Part shown: positions 50,808 through 58,284 of the stretch, one piece after another
How the letters are laid out: the number at the start of each line of letters is the position of its first letter
Position numbering within the stretch: position 1 is the stretch's first letter
NCBI RefSeq assembly: GCF_002407185.1
Contig: NZ_CP023563.1
Location: 248,001 to 312,000 of the forward strand
DNA: 64,000 bases
Origin: Brachybacterium vulturis
GTDB lineage: Bacteria > Actinomycetota > Actinomycetes > Actinomycetales > Dermabacteraceae
Reading direction: 5' to 3'
Notes under the pieces: model-generated
Told to the model about the DNA's origin: nothing
The model's database searches: none
Seen by the model: the letters and a program-made list of their open reading frames with translations, nothing else
Translations under genes and position numbers: made by a program

Positions 50808-52133
50808 CTATCGAGCAGCCCGGTTTCCTGATGCTAGTACTCCTTCCGGATCAGGAATCTCGCAAAAAAAGAATCTCCGTTTGCCGGAAGGTTCCAACGG
50901 AACATCGCTGACGTACTCGAAATTGCATTCGAGGATGTTTCCGATCTGCTCATCTAGATGGAACCTCAGTCCAGCCTCCAGCTCCTCCGACCTCTCGGCA
51001 TTTAGAATATACTTGAAGCGCCCGATGGAGTTCTGCCTCAACTGTATCTGCTTGATCGCCGGGTGCGAATCGATCGCCATGAGAAGCTTGTAGAGATTGC
51101 CTCGGGTAGGAAACTGTTCGGTTCCCGCAATCGGGAAGTCGCTGCGCCGGCCGACGAGCTCAGCGAGGAGGTTTGGGATCGGCGTGCCACGTTGATCCGT
51201 GACAAATCGACCGAGATCGCCAGTGTCGTACCGGATAAACGGCGTCGCACGATTGTATAGATCGGTGAGCACTATCCTACCCACGCTCCCGGGGGTTGCG
51301 GGTTCGTCGGATTCCAGGTCCAGGCACTCAACATGGTGCGTGCTGGTATTGAGGTGGTAAGGCTGCGTAGCTCTCCTCGCGAACCCGATAAGTCCGTTCT
51401 CTGTATTGGAGTAGCGGAGTGACAGGTCGACGCCGAGGTGACGTGGCGCGGCGGCTATGAGGTAGGTGGAGGCGGGCTCGCCGACGGCCAGTGCAACCGC
51501 GACCGTGCCATGCGGCACCTGGATATCGAATTCCTCAAAACTTCGCAGGAGGCGCTCTAGGAGCGAGCTCATTCCCATGAGGGTGACACCCGGATGGCGG
51601 GCGATCCATCGAGCCACCTCGCGGATGGATCCCTCGTCCTCCTCTCCGCCGTAGAGATACTGCCCGCGCAGCCTTAAGGAGACGCGATCCCGACGGGTGG
51701 CGCGAATCCATGAGCGGCAATGAACGATCGGTCCGAAAGGATCCGAACCGAGGTAACGGTATGCGGCCACAAGTTCGGATCGATGGCGGGCCAGTCGCCC
51801 GTCGTCGAAGTAGGAGGTGAAAGGAATGCCTGAGCTACCGGAGGAGAAATGGGGAGTGAGCTGCTCGAGGCGGGCACTATCGGAGCAGAACGCCTGACGA
51901 TTGGCCAGCATCATTGCCTTCGATACCACGGGAACATCAGCGAGACACTTCGCGTCGAGTTCGCGATAGAAGGGGACACTCACTTTCGCATGCGAGAGAA
52001 TTCTTGCAATGTCCAAGGGGTCCGCGCTGGTCGCCTCACTCTCAAGAGTTTGTTGGACCTGCCGAGCTGTGGCCTCCGAGAGGCCACGAGGGACTGCTCG
52101 CGCGAGCCGCAGGCGTACGGCTGAGGCGATCAC
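50808..52133 (-). CDS. CapK-type adenylate-forming enzyme (copy 2)
   Basis: A 441-residue paralogue of the 48.7-kb protein, aligned along its whole length. The phosphate loop is SSGSSGIPF, followed by TSYFDDGRLARHRSEL (copy 1: RSYFDDERIARHRAEL); LRYSNTENGLIGF and RYDTGDLGRF are kept. Two differing copies suggest two substrates or two steps. GTG 52133 follows GGGAGCCAGGC. Both copies look intact, with no frameshift. Confidence 0.85.
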   Translation of the reverse strand: MIASAVRLRLARAVPRGLSEATARQVQQTLESEATSADPLDIARILSHAKVSVPFYRELDAKCLADVPVVSKAMMLANRQAFCSDSARLEQLTPHFSSGSSGIPFTSYFDDGRLARHRSELVAAYRYLGSDPFGPIVHCRSWIRATRRDRVSLRLRGQYLYGGEEDEGSIREVARWIARHPGVTLMGMSSLLERLLRSFEEFDIQVPHGTVAVALAVGEPASTYLIAAAPRHLGVDLSLRYSNTENGLIGFARRATQPYHLNTSTHHVECLDLESDEPATPGSVGRIVLTDLYNRATPFIRYDTGDLGRFVTDQRGTPIPNLLAELVGRRSDFPIAGTEQFPTRGNLYKLLMAIDSHPAIKQIQLRQNSIGRFKYILNAERSEELEAGLRFHLDEQIGNILECNFEYVSDVPLEPSGKRRFFFCEIPDPEGVLASGNRAAR

Positions 52134-52452
52134 GCCTGGCTCCCACGGACTCTGTGCCCTCGAGCTCCAGAGGTGGCAGAGGCCGTAGTCCCGCTACGAG
52201 CCATGATGGCGATACGGGGTCGTCTCGATGGGGTCATGGGGCAACTCGATTCGTCGGCCGACAACTGACTTAGTCATCTTACACCCCTAATGTCGGGTAT
52301 GCCATAAATGTCCACTTTCACGTTATTCTTCCCGGCACTTGGGAGATGAGGGGGTAGCTGCGCGGCGAAGGGTGGACGCATTGGTACCGGGATGGACGTC
52401 GAGGTCTCCCGAGGATGGAAGTTCTCACGCTCGCCATCAGGAAGATTTCGAC
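52134..52452. other. 319-nt gap upstream of CapK-2 and the decayed ISL3 gene
   Basis: No gene. It contains degenerate 9-bp-phased TGTC repeats (52290-52313), and its right end carries the leader usually found before ISL3 transposase genes. A GGCTCTTC terminal repeat of that element is not found here. Confidence 0.4.
52290..52313 (+). promoter_or_regulatory. degenerate TGTCC repeat box
   Basis: TGTCG at 52291, TGCCA at 52300 and TGTCC at 52309 are spaced 9 bp apart, like the boxes at 22.85, 37.27 and 60.4 kb but with more mismatches. It lies about 158-180 nt upstream of CapK copy 2. Confidence 0.3.
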
Positions 52453-53334
52453 ATGCCCACCGCAACCTTCGACAGCCCTGACCTGGCGTCCTTCGCTCGC
52501 CTGGAGGAGTTGGGGTTGGTGGTGGTGGTAGGCCAGCGGCTGATGATAGGCCGCGCGGTGCTCGAATTCCGACTCGCCGAGCAGGATCCCTGGTGCCGGG
52601 CTTGCGGATCACGGTCGAGGCCGTGGGGCTCCATCTCCCGATTCGTGGCTCATGAGCCATTCGGCCACCGCGCCACGACGCTGCTCGTGCGGATCCGCCG
52701 GTACCGGTCCACCGCCAAAGCCACTCGCGCGAGGACTCCACGTCCGTCGCGGACGAACGAGCGAAACTCTCCCGAAGGGGGATGCGGTGGGTGGGAACTG
52801 GGAACTCTTCATCGACCACCTCGCGAACGCGAGGGTTGCCGCCGGGTTGGGCATAGCCTGGCACACCGCCAATGGCGCCGTCGTCGCCGAGGGCAAACGG
52901 CAGCTGATCGACGACCCAGGCTGCATCGACGGCGTGAAGATGATCGGGCTCGACGAGCACGTCTGGCGCCACACCCGCTGCGGCAACATGTACGCCACCG
53001 TGATCATCGCCCTCACGCCGGCGCGCGACAGGAACGGCACGCGTAGCTGCCGGACATGGTTGCGGGTCACTCCAGGGCAGCGTTCAAGGCCGGGCTCGCA
53101 ACCCGTCCCCAGGCCTGGAAGGATGGCACGGGGTAGTGGCGATGGACGGGTTCGCGGGGTTCAAGTCCGCCACCAGCGAGGTCCTACCTGAATCGGTCGC
53201 GGTTATGGACCCCTAATCCATGTCGTCTGACTGGCCGGGGACACCCTGGAAACTGCCACCGCCGCGTCCTGCAGTAGATCCACAACGTCGCGGCCGCAAG
53301 GATGGCCCGCTCTACAAGGCCCGTCACGCACTAG
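52453..53334 (+). pseudogene. 5' part of a decayed ISL3-family transposase gene
   Basis: The frame at ATG 52453 (PTATFDSPDLASFARLEELG, then WCRACGSRSRPW as the zinc-binding region and AHEPFGHRATTLLVRIRRYR) is a typical ISL3 transposase N-terminus. The product breaks at about 52710-52790. It resumes in another frame (DHLANARVAAGLGIAWHTAN and later GLDEHVWRHTRCGNMY), and shifts again near 53040 and 53135 (MVAGHSRAAFKAGLATRPQA, then MDGFAGFKSATSEVLPES), with a stop at MDP. Further homology (FHVVRLAGDTLE-like) runs to the IS1380 insertion. The gene is dead. Confidence 0.85.
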
Positions 53335-53382
53335 CCTCGGTATTTCATGGTGGTGTGGTCCCGACCGGCGGACGGCATAGAG

Positions 53383-53452
53383 AAAGGTGCTCCTGACCTG
53401 GAATGATACGGGGTGTTGAAGCTCGTATCGATCTGGCGGAAGGAGCACCTTT
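53383..53452 (+). promoter_or_regulatory. inverted repeat that can mask the transposase ribosome-binding site
   Basis: AAAGGTGCTCCT (53383-53394) is perfectly complementary to AGGAGCACCTTT (53441-53452), which overlaps the AAGGAG ribosome-binding site of the IS1380 transposase. A nested pair GATACG/CGTATC lies inside. An mRNA entering from outside the element would fold and hide the site. Confidence 0.5.
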
Positions 53453-53455
53453 CAG

Positions 53456-54868
53456 GTGTCCCACCCTACCTTGTTCTTCTACCCCCGACCGCGAGTGGAC
53501 ATCGCCGAGGTCCCGGCGGTGTCGCATGCCGGCGCGGTGCTACTGACCGACACGATCGGTGCCACCGGCCTCGCCCGCTCGCTGCGCGAAGCACTGGATC
53601 CGTGGACGAAACCGCTGGCAGAGCACCACGCGGCGAAGGTCTTGCTGGACCTGGCGATGACTCTCGCGGTGGGCGGGGAGGTCGCCTCGGATACCGATCT
53701 GCTGCGGTGCGAGCCGGGAGTGTTCGGTGACGTCGCCTCGGCTCCGACGATCTCCCGCATACTCACCGCGCTCGCCCAGGACGCTCCTGCCGTGATCGAA
53801 GCGATCTCCCAGGCCCGCCGGGTTGCGCGAGAGCGGGCATGGGTCCTGGCCGGCGACCATTCCCCGGCTGCGGCGGCCAGCGCAAAGAAGCCGCTGGTCA
53901 TCGACCTCGACGCCACCTTGATCACCGCCCACAGCGAGAAGGAGCAGGCCGCACCCAACTTCAAACGTGGCTACGGCTTTCACCCCCTGTGCGCGTTCCT
54001 GGACCACGGCAGCGACGGGACCGGGGAGCCGTTGGCGATCCAGCTCCGTCCCGGCAACGCCGGGTCCAACACGGCTGCCGATCACATCACCGTCACCCGT
54101 CAGGCTCTCGCTCAGCTGCCTGCGGGCCCGCTTGTCCGGGGTGGGCAGGGATCGAAGAAGGTCCTGATCCGCACCGATGGAGCCGGCGGCACCAAGGACT
54201 TCCTCCAGTGGCTGACCAGACGGCGGCTGGCTTACTCCGTCGGGTTCACCCTCCCCGCAAACACGCCTGACCTGCTGAAACGCATCGACGAGGCCGCGGC
54301 GTGGACCCCCGCCTATGACAGTGACGACGATGGCGTCCGCGATGGGGCATTCGTGGCGGAGCTGACCGGACTGCTGGACCTGACCGGCTGGCCTGCGGGG
54401 ATGCGGGTGATCGTGCGGAAGGAGCGCCCCCACCCCGGAGCGCAGCTGCGGATCACCGACCACGAAGGAATGCGGATCACCGCGTTCGCGACCAACACCC
54501 CGCGCGGCCAGCTGCCGACCCTGGAGCTGAGACACCGTCGCCGAGCGCGCTGCGAAGATCGGATCCGTAACGCCAAGGACATGGGCCTTGAGAAGTTCCC
54601 GCTGCAGGGATTCGCGCAGAACCAGATCTGGTGCCAGATCATCCAGCTCGCCTCCGAGCTGGTCGCCTGGATGCAGACCATCGCGCTGACCAGTACTGAT
54701 GCGAGGAAGTGGGAGCCCAAACGACTTCGCGCGCGGCTGTTCGAGGTCCCCGCGATCCTCGTGCGCCGTGCCCGGCGCAAGATCCTCCACCTCGCCCAGC
54801 ACGCTCCCGAAGCCATTAAGGTCCTGACCGGCGTCAACCGGCTCCGCACCGCCGTCGCGCAGACCTGA
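53456..54868 (+). CDS. IS1380-family transposase
   Basis: A 470-residue DDE transposase. The N-terminal half includes LLDLAMTLAVGGEVASDTDLLR and DVASAPTISRIL; catalytic Asp candidates lie in VIDLDATLITAHSEKEQA and RTDGAGGTKDFL; the C-terminal region has RCEDRIRNAKDMGLEKFPLQ, the family's conserved acidic/aromatic block. The GTG start at 53456 follows AAGGAGCACCTTTCAG. The frame is intact, so the element may still move. Confidence 0.93.
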   Translation: MSHPTLFFYPRPRVDIAEVPAVSHAGAVLLTDTIGATGLARSLREALDPWTKPLAEHHAAKVLLDLAMTLAVGGEVASDTDLLRCEPGVFGDVASAPTISRILTALAQDAPAVIEAISQARRVARERAWVLAGDHSPAAAASAKKPLVIDLDATLITAHSEKEQAAPNFKRGYGFHPLCAFLDHGSDGTGEPLAIQLRPGNAGSNTAADHITVTRQALAQLPAGPLVRGGQGSKKVLIRTDGAGGTKDFLQWLTRRRLAYSVGFTLPANTPDLLKRIDEAAAWTPAYDSDDDGVRDGAFVAELTGLLDLTGWPAGMRVIVRKERPHPGAQLRITDHEGMRITAFATNTPRGQLPTLELRHRRRARCEDRIRNAKDMGLEKFPLQGFAQNQIWCQIIQLASELVAWMQTIALTSTDARKWEPKRLRARLFEVPAILVRRARRKILHLAQHAPEAIKVLTGVNRLRTAVAQT

Positions 54869-55042
54869 CCAGGCGGCTCCACCTGTCCCTACGGCCCCCA
54901 GCACCTTCTCGGGAGTGGAACCCGACCGCCCGCAACGGACACTGCGACAATCTGTCACACCCAGATGCCAGAATCAGCAGCTGAGCATCGGCAACGACGC
55001 CGACCGCCCCCGCTCACCAACCCGATGAAACATCGAGGCTAG

Positions 55043-55283
55043 TGAGAGGGAGCCAGGTGATCAGAGCTTTGACAAGGAACGTCCGAACCTACTGCCCGAG
55101 CTAAGCGGGACCCTGCACCATTGGGCTCAGGACGTGCTGGCCCACTTCGACCGCCCCGGCACCAACAACGGACCAAGCGAGGCGCTCAACGGCCGCCTCG
55201 AGCACCCCCGCGGCTCCGCCCTCGGCTTCCGCGACTTCACCAACTACATCGCCTGCTGTCTTCTCGAATCAGAAGATTTCAGA
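55043..55283 (+). pseudogene. 3' part of the decayed ISL3 transposase gene
   Basis: This continues the gene interrupted by IS1380. The readable frame gives VLAHFDRPGTNNGPSEALNG, then RLEHPRGSALGFRDFTNYI and ACCLLESEDF, the C-terminal end of ISL3 transposases. The first 80 nt are frameshifted relative to it, and about 150 residues of the central catalytic region are missing between the two parts, so a deletion preceded or accompanied the insertion. No right terminal repeat is visible. Confidence 0.85.
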
Positions 55284-55649
55284 AATAAACCAGCTACTCC
55301 CTCAGATGCGATGCCCCCGTCGCTCAAGAATTGGTTCCATCGAGCATGGCGCGCTTCAATCGAGCACTTTCGATCGGCCGCATAAGGTGACGAATTTTCT
55401 GCGGGATCCAGATATCGCATCACTTTGTTCCCGTGAACTCAAACCAAGCGAATGCTGGTTACGGCAACTACATGCAGTTGCAAATGGGAGAGCAATTAAG
55501 AGGTGGGTGATGCTTCGGATATCAACATCTCGCCTGTTGACAGAAACGACTGGCAGCACGCAGCCCATAATCTCTTCATCAAGAGGGAATCCGCCGGGAA
55601 CAGATAAGCGAAAGATATACGGAATTGTCGAGCGCATGCGCCCAAATAT
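55284..55649. other. AT-rich gap downstream of the ISL3 remnant
   Basis: 366 nt with lower GC than anything around it and no supported gene. A minus-strand open frame at 55356-55637 has no ribosome-binding site and no recognisable product. It may be leftover foreign DNA. Confidence 0.4.
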
Positions 55650-55853
55650 TCAGCGCTTGCGTATCAATTTGTGATTTCCGTCGCACCACGGTTTGATTCC
55701 CGAAGCACCACACCGGCAGACGGCACTTACTGGCCTCCACGTCTGGTGCTCGTTCCCGTCTTCGTCCTCGACCACGTGCTCGCCTCGCAACAACATCGGT
55801 CCGCGGGGGCAGAGGACCACATCCGGATGATCGACATCCATGTCCTTCTTCAT
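55650..55853 (-). CDS. CDGSH iron-sulfur domain protein
   Basis: A 67-residue small protein with the mitoNEET-type 2Fe-2S motif: Cys46, Cys48, Cys57 and His61 in CRCGASGIKPWCDGNH (Asn replaces the Ser/Ala/Thr before His). CPRGPMLLRGEHVVEDEDG is the usual N-terminal strand pair. It acts as a small electron carrier in the cytoplasm. ATG 55853 overlaps the stop of the di-iron enzyme gene by 4 nt, so electron transfer to that enzyme is likely. Confidence 0.9.
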   Translation of the reverse strand: MKKDMDVDHPDVVLCPRGPMLLRGEHVVEDEDGNEHQTWRPVSAVCRCGASGIKPWCDGNHKLIRKR

Positions 55854-56821
55854 TCAGACCACTCCTCCAGGAGCTTTTCCGCATAGAGGTCGTCCACATG
55901 CAGGGAGGCCCATGCACCAAAGTAGACATTTTCGTACTGTTCCGGTTCTTCTTCCAGCAGGGCACCACAGATGTTCCGTACCGCTAATTGCTCGTGCACG
56001 GCATCGGCTTCGACGTGCTCGGTATAGTACTCAACCATTTCCCCAGGGAAGCCGAGTCGCTTTAGGCCGCGGGCAATTTTGCGCGAGGGCGCGGAGCTGG
56101 TTGCCTCGAAGGCTGCAAGGAAACCGAGTGAGGCCGCACGCAGTCGCCGATTCAACCCGAACAAGCTCATCACGTTGTTCTGCATTAGCACTTCAAGTGG
56201 TGCTTCGTTGATGTAGTGGCCATACTCGGCAGAAAGGCCACTTGCTGCGAGCCCTTTCGCGAAAAGGTTCGCGTGGAGGCGGTGCGGGTTACCGCCGCCA
56301 TATTCGTCGTACTGTAACTCCATCACAGCCGCTTTCACCCGGTAAGGCAGTCTCGGTATCGTCCACGTGGTGTGGTCCGACTCCTTGAGGGTGTAGATCG
56401 ACTTGTGCCGCAAAAATTGGAGCGCTTGCTCCTTACTGGCAACACGTTGCAAATGCGTAGTTACCGAGGGACCGTCGTGCGCAGCGACGAACTCGAAGAA
56501 GTCCTCCGCGAATTTCCCAGGGGCAGGCGGCGCCGGGGCGCGCTCGCGCAATAGCCGCTCGAACCCGTTCTCAAGCCGACGGCGCAGTGCGATGAGGTGT
56601 GGGTCCCATTCAAGCTCTTCGGCCACGTCGTCGAAACCGCGATAGTGCAACTCGAAGAGGGACCACAAGGCGATTTGAGCATCGTCGGGGCTGTCCGGAG
56701 TAGAGGTGTGTGAGAGCGCCGCAGTGTCGCCCGAACGCAATGTCTCTAGGAGACTATCGCTGAGAGCACCGCGGGGTGCGGGGGTCAGCATAGAAAGATT
56801 TTCGCGTCGGCCACGAGACAT
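55850..56821 (-). CDS. haem-oxygenase-like di-iron oxidase (iron-containing redox enzyme family)
   Basis: About 323 residues, all helical. The C-terminal 170 residues carry ligand motifs of haem-oxygenase-like di-iron oxidases: MELQYDEYGGG (Glu168), HRLH (180-183), Glu239 in AAFEATSS, and EHVEADAVHEQ (His269, Asp273, His276). Characterised members act on fatty acids or amino acids (UndA, BesC, SznF); the substrate here is unknown. The N-terminal 110 residues are a variable helical extension. ATG 56821 is the longest start; ATG 56791 is equally weak in ribosome-binding signal. It is coupled to the CDGSH gene. Confidence 0.85.
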   Translation of the reverse strand: MSRGRRENLSMLTPAPRGALSDSLLETLRSGDTAALSHTSTPDSPDDAQIALWSLFELHYRGFDDVAEELEWDPHLIALRRRLENGFERLLRERAPAPPAPGKFAEDFFEFVAAHDGPSVTTHLQRVASKEQALQFLRHKSIYTLKESDHTTWTIPRLPYRVKAAVMELQYDEYGGGNPHRLHANLFAKGLAASGLSAEYGHYINEAPLEVLMQNNVMSLFGLNRRLRAASLGFLAAFEATSSAPSRKIARGLKRLGFPGEMVEYYTEHVEADAVHEQLAVRNICGALLEEEPEQYENVYFGAWASLHVDDLYAEKLLEEWSE

Positions 56822-57113
56822 CGAACTGCGGCGGCTGGACTGGGCGACTGGGAATGCATTCTATCCCTCGTTTCATGCTCACAGTATTGCGGGCACCAGG
56901 CCACCCCTGGGCACGATTCCAGTCTAACGCACAGGGGAGCATGTAGCACGTGTGTCTTCGACTAGAATTTGTGGCGACGAGCCCGGGGCCGACCATCACT
57001 ATTGCTTGAAAACGACTCGGCCCGCGCGCAACGCAACTCCTTGCCAGCACCGCCGCGAAACCATTCGTGAAAGCCACATTGTGCACACTAGTCTGCCATA
57101 TCGTTGCCGATGC

Positions 57114-58280
57114 TCACAATACGGTCGTCGATCTCGAGGTCGAGCATCGCATTCGCGACGCGAGGAACTCGTGCAGCACCCCGTCGACCTGACGACACTC
57201 GGCCTCGGTCAGTGCCGACCCGCTGGGGAGTGCGAGCCCGGTGCTGAACAGCCGCTCCGCGGCCCCCGTGATCCTGGCCGGGGAGGAGGCGAAGATCGGC
57301 TGCAGGTGCATGGGCTTCCACAGCGGCCGGCTCTCGATCCGGGCCGCTGTCAGCACTGCCCCGAGATCCGCGGCGGAGAAGCCCGCCACGTCGGGATCGA
57401 CGACCGCTGCGGTGAGCCAGCAGTTGTCGTCCAGGTCACCGCTTCGCTGGAAGATCTCGACCCCGGGCGAGTCCGCGACCAGGGCTGCATAGGCTTCGCG
57501 ACGCGCCCGGCGGCGCGCGATCATGTCGTCGAGTCGACCGAGTTGGGCGATGCCCACCCCCGCGAGCAGGTTCGAGAGTCGGTAGTTGTACCCGATCTCC
57601 CGATGCTCGTAGTGCGCGACCGGCTCCCGGGCCTGCGTGGCCAGGAACCTGACTCGTGAGGCGGTGGCCTCGTCGTCGGTGAGGTACATGCCCCCGCCCG
57701 AGGTGGTCATGACCTTGTTGCCGTTGAAGGACAGGATCGCGGCATCCCCGAGCTTCCCGGCGGGGCGGCCGGCATGGTGGGCGCCGAGGGACTCGGCCGA
57801 GTCGGCGAGCACCCGGGCACCGTACCGCCAGGCGATGGCGCCGATCCGGGTGTAGTCGGCGCAGCTGCCGAGCAGGTCCACGGGGACGACTGCAGGGACC
57901 GACCTCCCGTCCCGCTGCAGCGTGGACAGCACCTCCTCGAGCAGTCCCGGGTCCATCTGCCCGGTCTGCGGGTCCGCATCGACGAAGTACGGGGTCGCCC
58001 CGGTGTAGGAGATCGCGTTGGCGGTCGCGGCGAAGGTCATGGTCGAGGTCGGGATGACATCACCCGGCCCCACGCCCCAGGCGAGGAGCCCGAGGTGGAG
58101 GGCTGCGGTCCCGGAGCTGAGGGCGACGGCGTGGCGGCGCCCGAGGCGGTCCGCCATCCGCTGCTCGAAGTCGTCGACCGCCGGACCGAGCGGAGCGATC
58201 CACCCTGAGTCGAAGGCCTCGATCACGGCGGCACGTTCGGCGTAGGACATGTCCGGACCGGAGAGGAGCACAGGTGTCAT
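57114..58280 (-). CDS. DegT/DnrJ/EryC1-family sugar aminotransferase (PglE/PseC-like)
   Basis: A 388-residue PLP enzyme that transfers an amino group to a 4-keto nucleotide sugar. Cofactor-binding segments are SSGTAALHLGLLAWGVGPGD (55-74), DSAESLGAHHAGRPAG (160-175) and the Schiff-base lysine K189 in SFNGNKVMTTSGGG. It follows the 4,6-dehydratase gene by 4 nt, so the pair should make a UDP-4-amino-4,6-dideoxy-HexNAc. The acetyltransferase of a bacillosamine pathway is not adjacent. Confidence 0.92.
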   Translation of the reverse strand: MTPVLLSGPDMSYAERAAVIEAFDSGWIAPLGPAVDDFEQRMADRLGRRHAVALSSGTAALHLGLLAWGVGPGDVIPTSTMTFAATANAISYTGATPYFVDADPQTGQMDPGLLEEVLSTLQRDGRSVPAVVPVDLLGSCADYTRIGAIAWRYGARVLADSAESLGAHHAGRPAGKLGDAAILSFNGNKVMTTSGGGMYLTDDEATASRVRFLATQAREPVAHYEHREIGYNYRLSNLLAGVGIAQLGRLDDMIARRRARREAYAALVADSPGVEIFQRSGDLDDNCWLTAAVVDPDVAGFSAADLGAVLTAARIESRPLWKPMHLQPIFASSPARITGAAERLFSTGLALPSGSALTEAECRQVDGVLHEFLASRMRCSTSRSTTVL

Positions 58281-58284
58281 ATCG

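Larger units (their letters stand above)
53335..55038 (+). mobile_element. intact IS1380-family insertion sequence
   Basis: 1704 bp bounded by imperfect terminal inverted repeats: left CCTCGGTATTTCATGGTGG at 53335, right (complement) CCTCGATGTTTCATCGGGT ending at 55038; 12 of the first 14 positions match. It is flanked by a 4-bp direct repeat CTAG (53331-53334 and 55039-55042), the target duplication. It carries one transposase gene and has inserted into the ISL3 transposase gene, so it is the younger event. Confidence 0.88.

Noticed and set aside
52290..52452. Left terminal repeat of the ISL3 element at 52453
   Set aside because: No GGCTCTTC-type end is present in the expected region, so the element boundary could not be placed.
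55356..55637. 93-codon minus-strand frame in the AT-rich gap
   Set aside because: No ribosome-binding site, no recognisable motif and no partner; described as gap content only.
55680..55720. tRNA-like T-arm sequence (GGTTTGATTCCCGAAGCACCA)
   Set aside because: It lies within the CDGSH gene, where the complementary strand encodes the conserved Cys/His region; no cloverleaf can be built upstream.
56754..57086. 110-codon minus-strand frame upstream of the di-iron oxidase
   Set aside because: It overlaps the oxidase start in another frame, has no ribosome-binding site and an irregular composition.
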